A stretch of DNA of 64,000 nt. It comes from Bidens hawaiensis (lineage: Eukaryota; Streptophyta; Magnoliopsida; Asterales; Asteraceae). The stretch spans positions 7,688,001-7,752,000 of the forward strand of contig JAIQDT010000001.1 of assembly GCA_021521415.1 (NCBI GenBank), given 5' to 3'. The notes beneath the pieces are model-generated. The model searched no databases, was not told the origin of the DNA, and was given only the letters and a program-made list of their open reading frames with translations. This document shows positions 51,918 through 63,095 of this stretch, one piece after another. Positions within the stretch are counted from its first letter, which is position 1; every line of letters begins with the position of its first letter. The translations under genes were made by a program, and so were the position numbers.

Positions 51918-52186
51918 TGAACGTGTAGCCTGATAGGATCAACGCGCATGATGATATCTATTCTTTAAATACTAAGTGCGGAATCCATAGGATAGGTGAA
52001 ACACACAAGAAATCTTTTTTAAATCTTCTTATACTAATGATAACAACAAAGTACAATGATGATCTGACAGTTTATGGCAAGAGTACTTCTCGGGACCACT
52101 AACTACAAACGTATAACTCTAATCACCTATTTATAGACTTGGAAAATCACTTATATGCCGTGTAAGTTATACGATGCATAAGTTAT
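51918..52186 (-). mobile_element. LTR 'F3', left part
   Basis: 5' LTR of F (minus strand) interrupted by G at 52187; the rest is at 59457-59591, total about 404 bp. It contains the TATA box CTATAAATAGG (52126-52136) and TTATACG-type words near the junction. Confidence 0.65.
52182..52186. other. target-site duplication of element G, left
   Basis: GTTAT, repeated at 59452-59456. Confidence 0.9.
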
Positions 52187-53350
52187 TGACGGGTGGCCCA
52201 TAGGACTACCCTTAAGTGGTTTAAGAACAATAATAATCATGTGTTTAATGGGTTTATCTTGTTGAATGAGTTGACTATGGTTACTTATATAATTTCAGGT
52301 AGGAAAATATAGAGGATGTAATTACGAGAACGTGGGCAAAAACGGTGAAGAAAACGGACTTGGAACGAGAAAGTTATGACGAAAACAAGAAGGCCTTGTT
52401 AAAGGCCACCGTAAATTACGGTGAAGCCACCGTAAGCTACGGTGGGATCTGAAGAAAATGACACCGTATGGCAGTTTAAAGCCACCATAGGCTTTTTGGA
52501 AGCCACCGTAAGCTACAGTGGCCACTGTAGCTTACGGTGGGACTGACGCTGAAACTTGTAACAGCCTTATAAACTCGTTTTAGGGTTGGCTTTTGACATC
52601 CTAATCATATCTTTTCATCTAGGGATGACCCAAGGGAGATTTTGAGAGATTATTGATCAATTGTAAGTCTGGTAATCATTAGATAATTGTTTTTAATTCG
52701 TTTGACAATTATAATTGAAGGGATGACAAACCGAAACATGTGTGGCTAAATTCCTTTATGTTTTCCCTCGGATTGTATGGTTTATTGTGTTTGTTTGGTT
52801 GAATGTTTAGACAATTTCTAAGATAATATTTGATCTTATTGATTTCATTATTATTGTGTTTATGTATTGGTTGATAGATTGTTAGTTTATCGATTTTTTG
52901 TTCTAAACCGTCAGTTCTTGGTGCTTTAAGTAATCGAGATTTATCGGGAGGGATTTAGGGTTGGATAAACTAATTGGTTTTTGAGAGATTATCTTGCGTT
53001 GTATAATCCAAGTACTTGATATTCAATTATCGCAATCGTTTACATAAACACGAACTTTACCTATTGTTCATCTCAGTTAAACATTAACCGTAACATTCAT
53101 GGAAACCTGAAACCGAGGGAAGACATATTTTCGCATATTGATTAAAACTCGTTTATTGCTTTAGTTCTTTTTGTATTCAAATCAAACAACCGAATCATTG
53201 AATTTACTTTTCGCACTTAGTTTAATATAGTTTAATTATAAAGCTAATTAGTAACACATTTCCACAAAATCCCTGTGTTCGATACCCGCTTACCGCTATC
53301 TAATTAGTTGTAATTAGTTTACTATTGAGTGAGTCTTCGACCTCACGTCA
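52187..53350 (+). repeat. 5' LTR (LTR1) of element G
   Basis: 1164 bp, TGACGGGTGG...CTCACGTCA. It has palindromic CCACCGTA words (52415-52545), including a perfect 38-bp palindrome at 52504-52541 with half CCACCGTAAGCTACAGTGG, followed by TATAAA (52568-52573). Confidence 0.92.
52415..52573 (+). promoter_or_regulatory. LTR promoter of G: palindromes plus TATA
   Basis: Five CCACCGTA/TACGGTGG-type words, then CCTTATAAACTCG. This is again a family-specific inverted motif array upstream of TATA. In LTR2 and LTR3 about 28 bases including the TATA box are missing. Confidence 0.6.
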
Positions 53351-53355
53351 AATTT

Positions 53356-53373
53356 TGGCGCCGTTGCCGGGGA
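53356..53373 (+). promoter_or_regulatory. primer binding site of element G
   Basis: TGGCGCCGTTGCCGGGGA, complementary to the 3' end of tRNA-Asp; repeated after LTR2 (about 59047-59064). Confidence 0.9.
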
Positions 53374-53463
53374 GTAGTGCGCAACATGTGTTAACTTTAG
53401 TAGTTTGTGTTTGTTATTTTCGGGTTTATGTTGGTTGTGTTAGTGTGCAGGTACCTACGGTGT

Positions 53464-55654
53464 ATGCATACTAGAAGCTCTAACAGGTCATCACCGCTAG
53501 TTATTGATCCCGAGATTGACTTAACACTTCGAAGAAACCGAGTTTTACTTAGAGAGAACAAGCTTCTTGGTTCTCCAACTGCATCAAACAACAATATGGA
53601 TTCACCAGTTCCCACTTCGGGTCAAACAATTCCAACCGCACCTCCACCAAATCCACCTCCACCGATCACTACTAATATACCTACAGCATCAAGTGAACTC
53701 CAACCACCACACACAACTGAACCCATCAATGCTCAATTCACCTATGCAACATCATCCTCATTGCCACCTATTACCAACCTTTTTTCTAACTTTGGTGCGT
53801 CATCATCATCTCAACAACACCAACAACCACCCTTTCAACCATCACAATCAAGCTACCAATACCAACCACAACCTTTCATGCAACATTCAAGAACACAAGG
53901 TGACGGATACGGATATGGGTTTGACAATGAATTTGAAGGGTATGAAGTAGAAGGTTACTACATGGGAGGTGATAGAAGCAAAAGGGTAAATCCGGGAAAT
54001 TTTGGATATGGTCAATGGCATCAACCGGAACCATTGCAAGAGTTTAATCGACAACAACCACCGCCGGTTGTCCGACAAAAAGCTCAACCACCAGTTCAAC
54101 AACAAGCTCAACAACAACCACCGGTTGTTGTTAATCAAGTTCAACCGCCACCGATTATTCAACAACCGCAAGGGAAACCTCAAAATCAACAATTCCAACC
54201 GCAAATGCCCCAACCACAGTATCAACAACAATTTGCGCAGCCAAGGCCCGTTTATAAGCAATTGGGTCAACCAAGAGTACCAATGGGGGTACCAAGAAGG
54301 CATGAAAGAGAGATGGTTAGGGGGATTGAAGCCCATTTCCGACCAATAATTACTAATAACCCGTCTCTGGTGTTTATCCCTCTCAATCATCAAGGTAGGA
54401 CATTTGAAGTAAGAACCAATTCCCTTCAAAGTCTTCCGAAGTATAAAGGTCTAGCAACGGAGGAACCTTACTTCCACTTGGAGGCATATGACTCCATTTT
54501 CAACACAATTGGGGGTCAAGGTTTTATATCGGATGAAGTCAAGTTGGTTCTATTTCAATTTTCGTTGGAAGACAAGGCAAAGAGATGGTTTTATACTTTG
54601 CCTTCAGCATCTATTTATACTTGGGACGAAATGCAACAAAGATTTTTAGAAGAATTTTACACGGCCCAAAAGACCAACGATGCAAGAAGAAGTTTGAGAA
54701 CCTTCCAACAACAATCGTGGGAAATGTTTCATGAAGCATTCTAGAGGTTCAATATGATGATTAAGAATTGTCCTCATCACGATATTGCTTTATGGGAATT
54801 GTTGAATACGTTTCATGAGTGTTTGAGTATGGAGGATGAACGGGATTTGCGATCGATCACGAATGGTTCATTTGGTACCAATTATAAACAAGATGATTGG
54901 GCATATTTGGAAAAAAAATGGCGGTTACATCGCAGAGAAAGGCTCAAACCGGTAGAAGAGCAAGACCGGCGATTGGTAGACCTCAAGTGCAAGCCGTGGA
55001 AGAAGGAAATGTACAAACCACTAATCAAGTAATCAATGTTTGTACAAATTGTAACGAGTTGGGTCATGCTTCGGAGGTGTGTGTGGTAGGTCAAGCACCG
55101 GTGGAAGAGGTGAATGCACTTCAAGGGGGAGGCGGTAGAAATTACAACATGAATTCCAACACCACCCCGGGTTAAGAAATCACTTGAATTTTCGTTATGG
55201 AAATCCGGCTACTCAATCTAACCCGAACTTTCAAGGAAATCAAGGAAATTATGTTCCTCGCCAACAATATAATAACCAAGGTAATTTTCATGGCGAGAAT
55301 AATCAAGGGTTTCAAGGTCAAGGAGGTGGCGGTCAAAGTGGGTTAACGGGTCAAAATTCATCTAGTGGAAATGACGTTATGGAGATGCTTAAAGTGATGC
55401 AACAAGACATGCGAAGAAGAAATCAACTCGACGAAATTCGCATGCAAAAGGATGAGGTTCGTGACAAAGCCATTCAATCGTTGACCACTCAAATGGGTCA
55501 ACTTGCAACCGATGTGGCGAATTTGAAGAAAAGCAGCTCGAGCTTAAAGAAGGGGAACAACGTTCATATCAATGCGGTAAGTATTTTACCTAATTTTGAA
55601 ATTTCTAGTGTTCAAAGTGATCCAACACCACAATTTGTTGAGAGGGTGGTATGA
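53464..55654 (+). pseudogene. element G gag (decayed)
   Basis: Likely start ATG 53464 (SSPLVIDPEIDL follows, usual for Athila gag), after an acceptor-like TTAGTGTGCAG. Proline/glutamine-rich N-terminus to about residue 280, then a gag capsid domain (FRPIITNN... KRWFYTLP...FLEEFY), a TAG at 54742-54744 where Trp is usual, the remaining domain to about 54960, a knuckle-like CTNCNELGHASEVC in another frame (54960-55175), then N/Q/G-rich sequence and a helical region (55184-55654). At least two frameshifts. It would form particles and bind RNA. Confidence 0.85.
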
Positions 55655-56340
55655 CGAGATTGAAAATGTGGGTAATTATGAAACAATTTTTCAAAATAAC
55701 TTTGAATTACAACCGAATGAAAAATCTTTTTTGTGAAAATTGTTCTGGTGATAAATTTTTAAATGACAAATTAACCAAAATAAGGGATGAGAGGGTTGAT
55801 AATGATATTATCCCGAGTAAACTTCAAGACCCAGGAGTGCCCCTTTAATCAATTCAAATTGGTGAATTTAAAACTGATCGGGCACTACTAGATCTTGGAG
55901 CTTGTATTAGTATCATGCCCGGTAGTTTATATGATCAGTATGAGTTTGGTCCGCTACGAAATGTAAACACCACCATGGTATTAGCGGATCAAACCCATAC
56001 ACTTCCCCGAGGCATGATACATAATGTGATGGTACATGTGGAGGATTTCTGTAACCCAGATGACTTTTTAGTGCTTGATTATGTTAAAATTGTAACTAAC
56101 ACGCAACTCGCAGTCATATTGGGTAGACCCTTCCTCGCCACTTCACTTGCAGTGATTGATTGTGCTAAAGAGACATTGGGAATTAAATTTGGGAATCGTG
56201 ACAAACGGTTATTATTAGTTGAAAATACTACTGACACTCTTGTTGACAACGAAAGCATGAAAGCAGATTTATTTAACAAGTGTGTATCCTTGAGCAAGGA
56301 TCACACGAAAGTGGAGTGTTTTGTGATTGACAGGTTATAA
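55655..56340 (+). pseudogene. element G protease region (decayed)
   Basis: Retroviral-type aspartic protease with LLDLGACISIMP (catalytic Asp; Athila enzymes have DLGAS) and VILGRPFLAT near the end. A TAA at about 55846-55848 separates it from upstream sequence in the same frame. The frame stops at 56340 and no RT follows, so G depended on another element for reverse transcription and integration. Confidence 0.82.
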
Positions 56341-57905
56341 CGAGAAAGCTGCACGGGAGTGGGCCAATCACCCACCTTGAATGTTATAAAAGTTTCAAAA
56401 AGGTGGTAATTGTACATTTTGTATATTTTAATTTTTATTTTGTATTATAATTTCTATTTATTTTTATTTTGCATTATAATTTCTAGTTTGTTTGTTATTA
56501 GTGGTAATTTAAGCTACCATCTTAGCAAAAACCAAGTGTGGGGAAATTCTTATGGATTTCCCTTTGACACTGTGTTGGGAACAACCCGGGTTTTTCATGG
56601 AAGGAAGTGGAGTTTTACTTAGTAGTGTCTTTGTTTTTATTTTCTCAAACACGTACATTGGGGACAATGAATCCCAAGTGTGGGGATGAGGAAAATTTTG
56701 TTTGTTTTGAAAAATTTTGAAAAAAAAAATTATTAAAAATTAAAAAAATCAGAAAAAATTAAAAAATCAGAAAAATAGAAAAATTTAAAAAAAAAATGTG
56801 TTTAAAAGAATTGGAAAGTGGTAAGATGGCGGGGTAAAGTTTTGGTCCCTTTTCATGGTCACAATTCCCTAAATAACATGTGCCTAGTTGTTTTTTTAAA
56901 GGAGATTATGTAGTTTTCTAATCAAGGTTAGCATGCTTTCGGTGTAATAACTTGTATAACATATTCGTTTACACTTGAGAATTGAGGAAGTATTGGTTGG
57001 TGGAAAAGTTGATAATCTCCTATAGAACTTGTACAATTAGTGCATTTCGAGATCTTAGCGTGGCATTATACATATGAGGATGGTTATGTGAGGGGCGGGG
57101 GGTTGGTTTCTTTAGAAAACCTTATTGGGCATATTCTTTTATTTAATCAACCCCGGTGTTATATTGCGAAACGATCCGACTTAATAGGTTTCTATGTAAT
57201 TGTTTTAGTATTTATCAGTTAGATATGTGAAGCATTATGTTTATCATGTTGGTATGTAATGCTCAAGTATTATATTGATTTCATATAAAAAAATAAAAAA
57301 TAAAAAAGAAGTTTGTATTAGAGTTGCAATGTTTATGTATGCATAGTTCAAAGTATTATTTATTGGAAAAAAAAAAGAAAAAGAAGAAAAAAAGAAAAGA
57401 AAAAGAGAAGTTAACGATGTTTATAGTTGTTTATTTTATTGTTTACTTAGTTTGTTTGTAATAAATCGGGTCGGATCGCTTGAGCTACTTTCAATATTCC
57501 CTTCTATACCCTTACACTTGGCCCCATTACAGCCCGTTGTAAGACCTCTTGATTTGTATTCATGTCAAAAGCATTTACATAGGTGGAGATTTGATGATTG
57601 TACAAGCGTATGCGAGGAGAATTGATTAAATATGAAATGTATGGATGGTCACCAATAAAAAGGTTAATGTGTAAATGTGTTATGTATAGGTAAAAATCGA
57701 AAGCATGTTAGTTTGGTTAGAAATCTTCGGTTTAAATGGAAAGCCAAGTGAACTAGTGCAACCGATAAAAATAAAGGAATAGGGTATGACTTGGGACCGT
57801 AACTGAACCGGATTTGTGGTAAGATTGGTGGATACAAGTTGAATGTAATAGAAGGTTTGTGTTGAGATGTTGCTTGAGGGCAAGCAACGTGTAAGTGTGG
57901 GAATG
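56341..57905 (+). other. element G 3' non-coding part
   Basis: No domain recognised. Contains two AAGTGTGGGGA copies (about 56531 and 56673) like the tract before the LTR, A-rich stretches (56700-56800), and an A/G-rich tract (57367-57410). Small frames (57040-57222, antisense 57664-58007) look like chance. Confidence 0.65.
57889..57905 (+). promoter_or_regulatory. polypurine tract of element G
   Basis: GTGTAAGTGTGGGAATG directly before LTR2. Confidence 0.7.
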
Positions 57906-59041
57906 TGACGGGTGGTCCATGGGACAACCCTTAAGTGGTTTAAGAACAATAATAATCATATGTTTAATGGGTTTATCTTGTTGAATTAGTTGACTATGGT
58001 TACTCATATAATTGCAGGTAGGAGAAGATAGAGGATGTAATTACGAGAATGTGAGCGAAAACGGTGAAGAAAACGGACTTGGAACGAGAAAGTTATGACG
58101 AAGACAAGAAGGCCTTGTTAAAGGCCACCGTAGATTATGGTGAAGCCACCGTAAGCTACGGTGGGATCTGAAGAAAATGACATCGTATGGCAGTTTAAAG
58201 CCACCATAGGCTTTTTGGAAGCCACCATAAGCTACGGTGGCCACCGTAGCTTACGGTGGGACTGACGCTAAAACTTGTGGCTTTTGACATCCTAATCATA
58301 TCTTTTCATCTAAGGACGACCCAAGGGCGATTTTGAGAGATTATTGATCAATTGTAAGTGTGGTAATCATTAGATACTTGTTTTTAATTCGTTTGACAAT
58401 TATAATTGAAGGGATGACAAACCGAAACATGTGTGGCTAAATTCCTTTATGTTTTCCCTCGGATTGTATGGTTTATTGTGTTTGTTTGGTTGAATGTTTA
58501 GACAATTTCTGAGATAATATTTGATCTTATTGATTTCATTATTATGGTGTTTATGTATTGGTTGATAGATTGTTAGTTTATCGATTTTTTGTTCTAAACC
58601 GTCAGTTCTTGGTGCTTTAAGTAATCGAGATTTATCGGGAGGGATTTAGGGTTGGATAAACTAATTGGTTTTTGAGAGATTACCTTACGTTGTATAATCC
58701 AAGTACTTGATCTTCAATTATCGCAATCGTTTACATAAACACGAACTTTTCCTATTGTTCATCTCAGTTAAACATTAACCGTAACATTCATGGAAACCTG
58801 AAACCGAGGGAAGACATATTTTCGCATATTGATTAAAACTCGTTTATTGCTTTAGTTCTTTTTGTATTCAAATCAAACAACCGAATCATTGAATTTACTT
58901 TTCGCACTTAGTTTAATATAGTTTAATTATAAAGCTAATTAGTAACACATTTCCACAAAATCCCTGTGTTCGATACCCGCTTACCGCTATCTAATTAGTT
59001 GTAATTAGTTTACTATTGAGTGAGTCTTCGACCTCACGTCA
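57906..59041 (+). repeat. LTR2 of element G
   Basis: 1136 bp. Lacks about 28 bases with the TATA box present in LTR1. The large palindrome is present with two symmetric differences in its core and one unpaired difference (CCACCATAAG). Confidence 0.92.
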
Positions 59042-59451
59042 AATTTTGGCGCCGTTGCCGGGGAGTAGTGCGCAACATGTGTTAACTTTAGTAGTTTGTG
59101 TTTGTTAACTTTAGTAGCTTACGGTGGGACTGACGCTGAAACTTGTGGCTTTTGACATCCTAATCATATCTTTTCATCTAAGGACGACCCAAGGGCGATT
59201 TTGAGAGATTATTGATCAATTGTAAGTGTGGTAATCATTAGATACTTGTTTTTAATTCGTTTGACAATTATAATTGAAGGGATGACAAACCGAAACATTG
59301 AATTTACTTTTCGCACTTAGTTTAATATAGTTTAATTATAAAGCTAATTAGTAATACATTTTCCACAAACTCCCTGTGTTCGATACCCGCTTACCGCTAT
59401 CTAATTAGTTGTAATCGGTTTATTTTTTAGTGAGTCTTCGACCTCACGTCA
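59042..59451 (+). repeat. PBS/leader fragment plus truncated LTR3 of element G
   Basis: After LTR2 the leader sequence restarts (AATTTTGGCGCCG...), then breaks at TTAACTTTAGTAG into an LTR piece from GCTTACGGTGGG. LTR3 has a further internal deletion (CCGAAACAT joined to TGAATTTAC) and shares the TATA deletion with LTR2. This fits a tandem LTR-internal-LTR-internal-LTR array reduced by deletions. Confidence 0.85.
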
Positions 59452-59456
59452 GTTAT

Positions 59457-59591
59457 GCGTCGTGTAACACATACACGCCGTATAAGTCATATATACGTTC
59501 TAAACATTACAAAACATCAAAATACATTCCAATCACTACTATTCTTGTACATGACCTACAAGTCCTAAGCAATAGACATTATGCACTAACA
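59457..59591 (-). mobile_element. LTR 'F3', right part
   Basis: Continuation of 51918-52186 after G; ends ATGCACTAACA like F2. Contains CGTCGTGTAA and TATACG words. Confidence 0.65.
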
Positions 59592-60701
59592 TTAACTCAC
59601 TGAATTTGGATCAAAAGTTATGAAAAACTATTCACCCTTCTTTAGTTTTCTACAGTAATAATTAGCAATACACTTGATTAATATCCATAAAATCGTAAAG
59701 GGTGGGTCAGGCCAACACTATTTTTGGCTTGGATGGGCGAATCAAATCCTTTAAGCACAAAATTCCCAGACCTATATGAACTTAAAACACAAAACATGTA
59801 TAATACGGGACAAATGTATCGTTCATGACAATAACCTCACTCGGAGTTGGAATTGGATTAGGGAACTAAAGGTAAGGGCTAGCAAAACATGTCTAATCAT
59901 ATTGAATGTGTTAGACACGGAACGGCTACCATGTGTACTAAACACCAACATAACTTATATAGGCACAAATAAACACAAATCATCTTATCCAAGAAGAAAT
60001 GAAACTACATAAACAAAATTAAAACTTAAACATATAATTGTTGATGAAGTCGTTTTCAAGAGGGTTAGGGTGTACATGTGATTATCAATGCTAGTAGAAA
60101 AAAGAATTGTCGATGAAATCAAAGAGTGCAAACTTGCTATGATTAGTCCGAATTTTAAACCAGAGAAAATCGTAGATAACCTCCCATGTATGAGGGAAAC
60201 GTGGAATCATGGATGTGGGATGCAACTGAATAATTTTGGGAATTGGAATGCAATGTTAGGGTAAAAGGATATTTTAAGTTGTTAAGATATGTATTGATTT
60301 GTAAATATGTTATACTAAAAAAGTTTAATTGGTTTAAACATGTCATAAACGGATTAAATGTGTTTTTAACCTGTTTAAACATGATTTTAACGTGTTAGAG
60401 ATGTGTCAACTAGTTTATGGCATAAACTTGTTTATGTCAAACCCGAACATTTTTAACTTCATGTCGTGTCTAACATGTCCAGGTTATGACATATATTGAA
60501 GAGGAACTGCGCCAGTTACACCAATGCAACTAACTTATTATGCTTGACTAAGATTGTTGAGGTTCATCGTTGAATCTAGTGTGGATTATAAAAAGAGAAA
60601 TTTTCAGTCAAAGGTCTATAAAAATGGGAAACTTGGGAGGAGCATCAAGCAATGCGATCTTTGTGAGAATAACTAGATCCCTAGAAAAAGAATTATTTAT
60701 T
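59592..60701. other. unassigned sequence
   Basis: No gene or element end recognised. Two small frames (59776-60012, antisense 60155-60382) have no motif. May be host intergenic DNA. Confidence 0.4.
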
Positions 60702-61210
60702 GGTTTATTGGATTTTAATAATCCCTATTGAATGGTATTGGCTGATAATAATCCCTATTCATTTTATCATCACTGGTGTTCTCAAATTTAAAAAATTTGG
60801 CCCCCAATGGTCCCTGTTAAAGAGGACTTAACAAATGTTTTAGGGCTTTTGATTGGAAGGAGGGTGTGGGTCAATTGAGTAAAACTTTAGCTCGAAATGG
60901 TTATCCAAATGCCTTTCTTTTTGTTAATTGTAAACTTAAACACTCGAATTGAAGCATTATTTCGTCGTTTTGGAGCACCATTTCAAAGTAAGTTTAAAAT
61001 CAATCGACCCATATCCTCCTTCCGATCAAAAGCCCTAAAACATTAGTTTGAAATTCGGAAAAAAGTATAACGCCGTTAAGTCTTTTTTTAATGGAGGACC
61101 ATTGGGGGGGGCAACTATTTTAAATTTTGGGACCACCAGTGAGGATAAAATGAGTAAGTATTATTATCAGCCTATACCAGTCTGTAGGCATTATTAAAAT
61201 CCAATAAACC
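60702..61210. mobile_element. foldback MITE
   Basis: Nearly the whole 509 bp is an inverted repeat: the left arm from GGTTTATTGGATTTTAATAA is matched in reverse by the right arm ending TTATTAAAATCCAATAAACC, and pairing continues through TTTTATC.TCACTGGTG and TTTTAGGGCTTTTGAT with mismatches. Arms about 220 bp each. TTATT flanks both ends (60697-60701, 61211-61215). No coding capacity; a transcript would form a long hairpin. Confidence 0.85.
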
Positions 61211-62190
61211 TTATTGTTTTGGGTGGAGAGCTAATTTGAATTGACTAATGGCAAAGGAGAAGTTATTCAAGAAAGGTATTCATTTCAACCAAACTTTTTC
61301 TTCAAGTTGTGGCGTACTAGCAAAAAGGACATACCACTTGTTTACAACAAGCGAGATGGCCCAAAACTCATGGGTTCAGATATTGTATATGGAATATTTA
61401 AAACAGTAAATGACGTGTGAATATATATAAGAATTTAAATAACAGTTTCACACAAATCGGGTTTTAAAAATAGGTTTTCACCTATAACTAAACCACTCAC
61501 GAAAGGCATGTGTACCTATCGTTTGTAATAAAATGTAGGTAATAACATACTATCAATCCATGGACATGGTAATTTTCGAGTACTAACTCTTTGTAAATGA
61601 CCAACCGAACAAGTAAATCTCAATTTGAACTTTTAACTAACTAAACTAGCATACAATGAACACAAAGAAAGTAAAAAGCAAGAAACAATCAATCCAACAA
61701 ACTACCTATACATTAATCCACTCTACTAATATGATAAAATAGCAATGACATGGTAAAAAATCATGAATCTAAACATAAATACTATATTAGAATCAAGCAA
61801 CCTAATACTAGCAAATAATCAACATGATGGGTTTTCAATCAAGAGATAAACATAGACTAACTTGTTTGTCAAAACAACAAAGTCTCATAATCAAAGGAAA
61901 GCTAGCACGTACATACATTCTAACCACCTAAAATAATGCTAAACTCATGAAACCGTTTATCTCTATGAAATTATGGACTATAAATTCTCAAGGGCACTGG
62001 CTCTATTGTGGATGTCCCTACGGGAAAGGCTAGGGGTTGCAAATCGGATGGTACACGACTTGGTTTTGAAAGGTACGACACTAAAAGATGTACGGGCTCA
62101 TTGGGACACTCAAGTACAAAGGATTCTCATCAATATCAACTTATTAAACTTTAACTAGCAAGTCACCACTAAGTCAAGAATCATAACAAC
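61211..62190. other. unassigned sequence
   Basis: A/T-rich, no gene recognised. A frame at 61973-62158 (61 codons) has no motif. Confidence 0.4.
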
Positions 62191-62893
62191 TAGGGATGTT
62201 CGCAGTCCGGTTTGGACGGTTTTTAGGTCAAACCCTGAACCAAACCGTTAGTGAAGGTTTTTATCATCGAAAACTAAAACAGAACCGTTGAAATATAAAA
62301 CCGAACAAAACCAAACCGTTACTAACGGTTTGGTTCCGATTTGGTTTCACGGTTTGATCCTGCTAGGCCTTTACGAAATATAAACCATTTTTCTTGGTAT
62401 ATGTTGTCTTTAAAAAGTTCTACCCAACATCATTGTGTGGTATTGACTTGGCCCTCCATACATATATATTTATATTAGTGAATTAGTTTTTATGAACTTG
62501 ACTCACGCTGCTACGCTTTTTACATCAAATTATGTTTTGTTAGATTTTTTTTAATACTAGAACTGTTAAATCTAACTAATATATGCAATTGTTTCTTTAG
62601 TTTAGAGTATGTTTAGTTTGGATGTAGACCACAGACTTGTAGTCAATATTTTCTATTTATAACTTACTATATGTAACATAATATATATATATATATAGAA
62701 AAATACATTGTTAAAATTTTACGGTCCGGTCCGGTTTTAAAGGTCGGTCCTTGGTACAAACCGAACGTTCGATACGGTGTCAAAATTTTGAAACCGACCA
62801 ATCGAAATACAAAGAAGAAAACCGGCCGTGAAACCAAACCAAAGACCGGTTTGGGCGGTTACACTGTTTGAAACCGAACCATGAACACCCCTG
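62191..62893. mobile_element. hAT-type MITE
   Basis: 703 bp with ends TAGGGATGTTCGCAGTCCGG and, reversed from the right, CAGGGGTGTTCATGGTTCGG; terminal similarity extends over about 22 bases. An 8-bp target duplication ATAACAAC (62183-62190, 62894-62901) and the CAGGG-like end are hallmarks of the hAT superfamily. The interior is rich in AAACCG/CGGTTT words and has a short TA microsatellite near 62680. Non-coding. Confidence 0.9.
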
Positions 62894-63095
62894 ATAACAA
62901 CACTCATCAATTTTCCAATATCAAGTGCTAGGTTCCATACTTGTCAACAACTTTACAGCCAAGTTAATTCTTAATAGTCATTCCTAACATAGAAATGTAA
63001 GCATGAGCATTCAAAGTTTACAAATAAACAACTAAAACATTTTGCAACATGAATGTCTAAGTATTTGTAAAATCAACAAGGCCATTCAACTCTTT

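Larger units (their letters stand above)
52187..59451 (+). mobile_element. Athila-like gypsy element 'G', non-autonomous, three LTRs
   Basis: 7265 bp with GTTAT duplications, inserted in LTR F3. LTR1 52187-53350, PBS TGGCGCCGTTGCCGGGGA (tRNA-Asp type), gag and protease (53464-56340), a non-coding 3' part, LTR2 57906-59041, a repeat of PBS plus about 60 bases of leader (59042-59107), and a truncated LTR3 to 59451. There is no RT, RNase H or integrase. PBS, Q/P-rich gag and the LLDLGA protease point to the Athila lineage. Confidence 0.9.

Noticed and set aside
61973..62158. Possible small host gene
   Set aside because: 61 codons, no motif, no promoter or splice context; chance frame.
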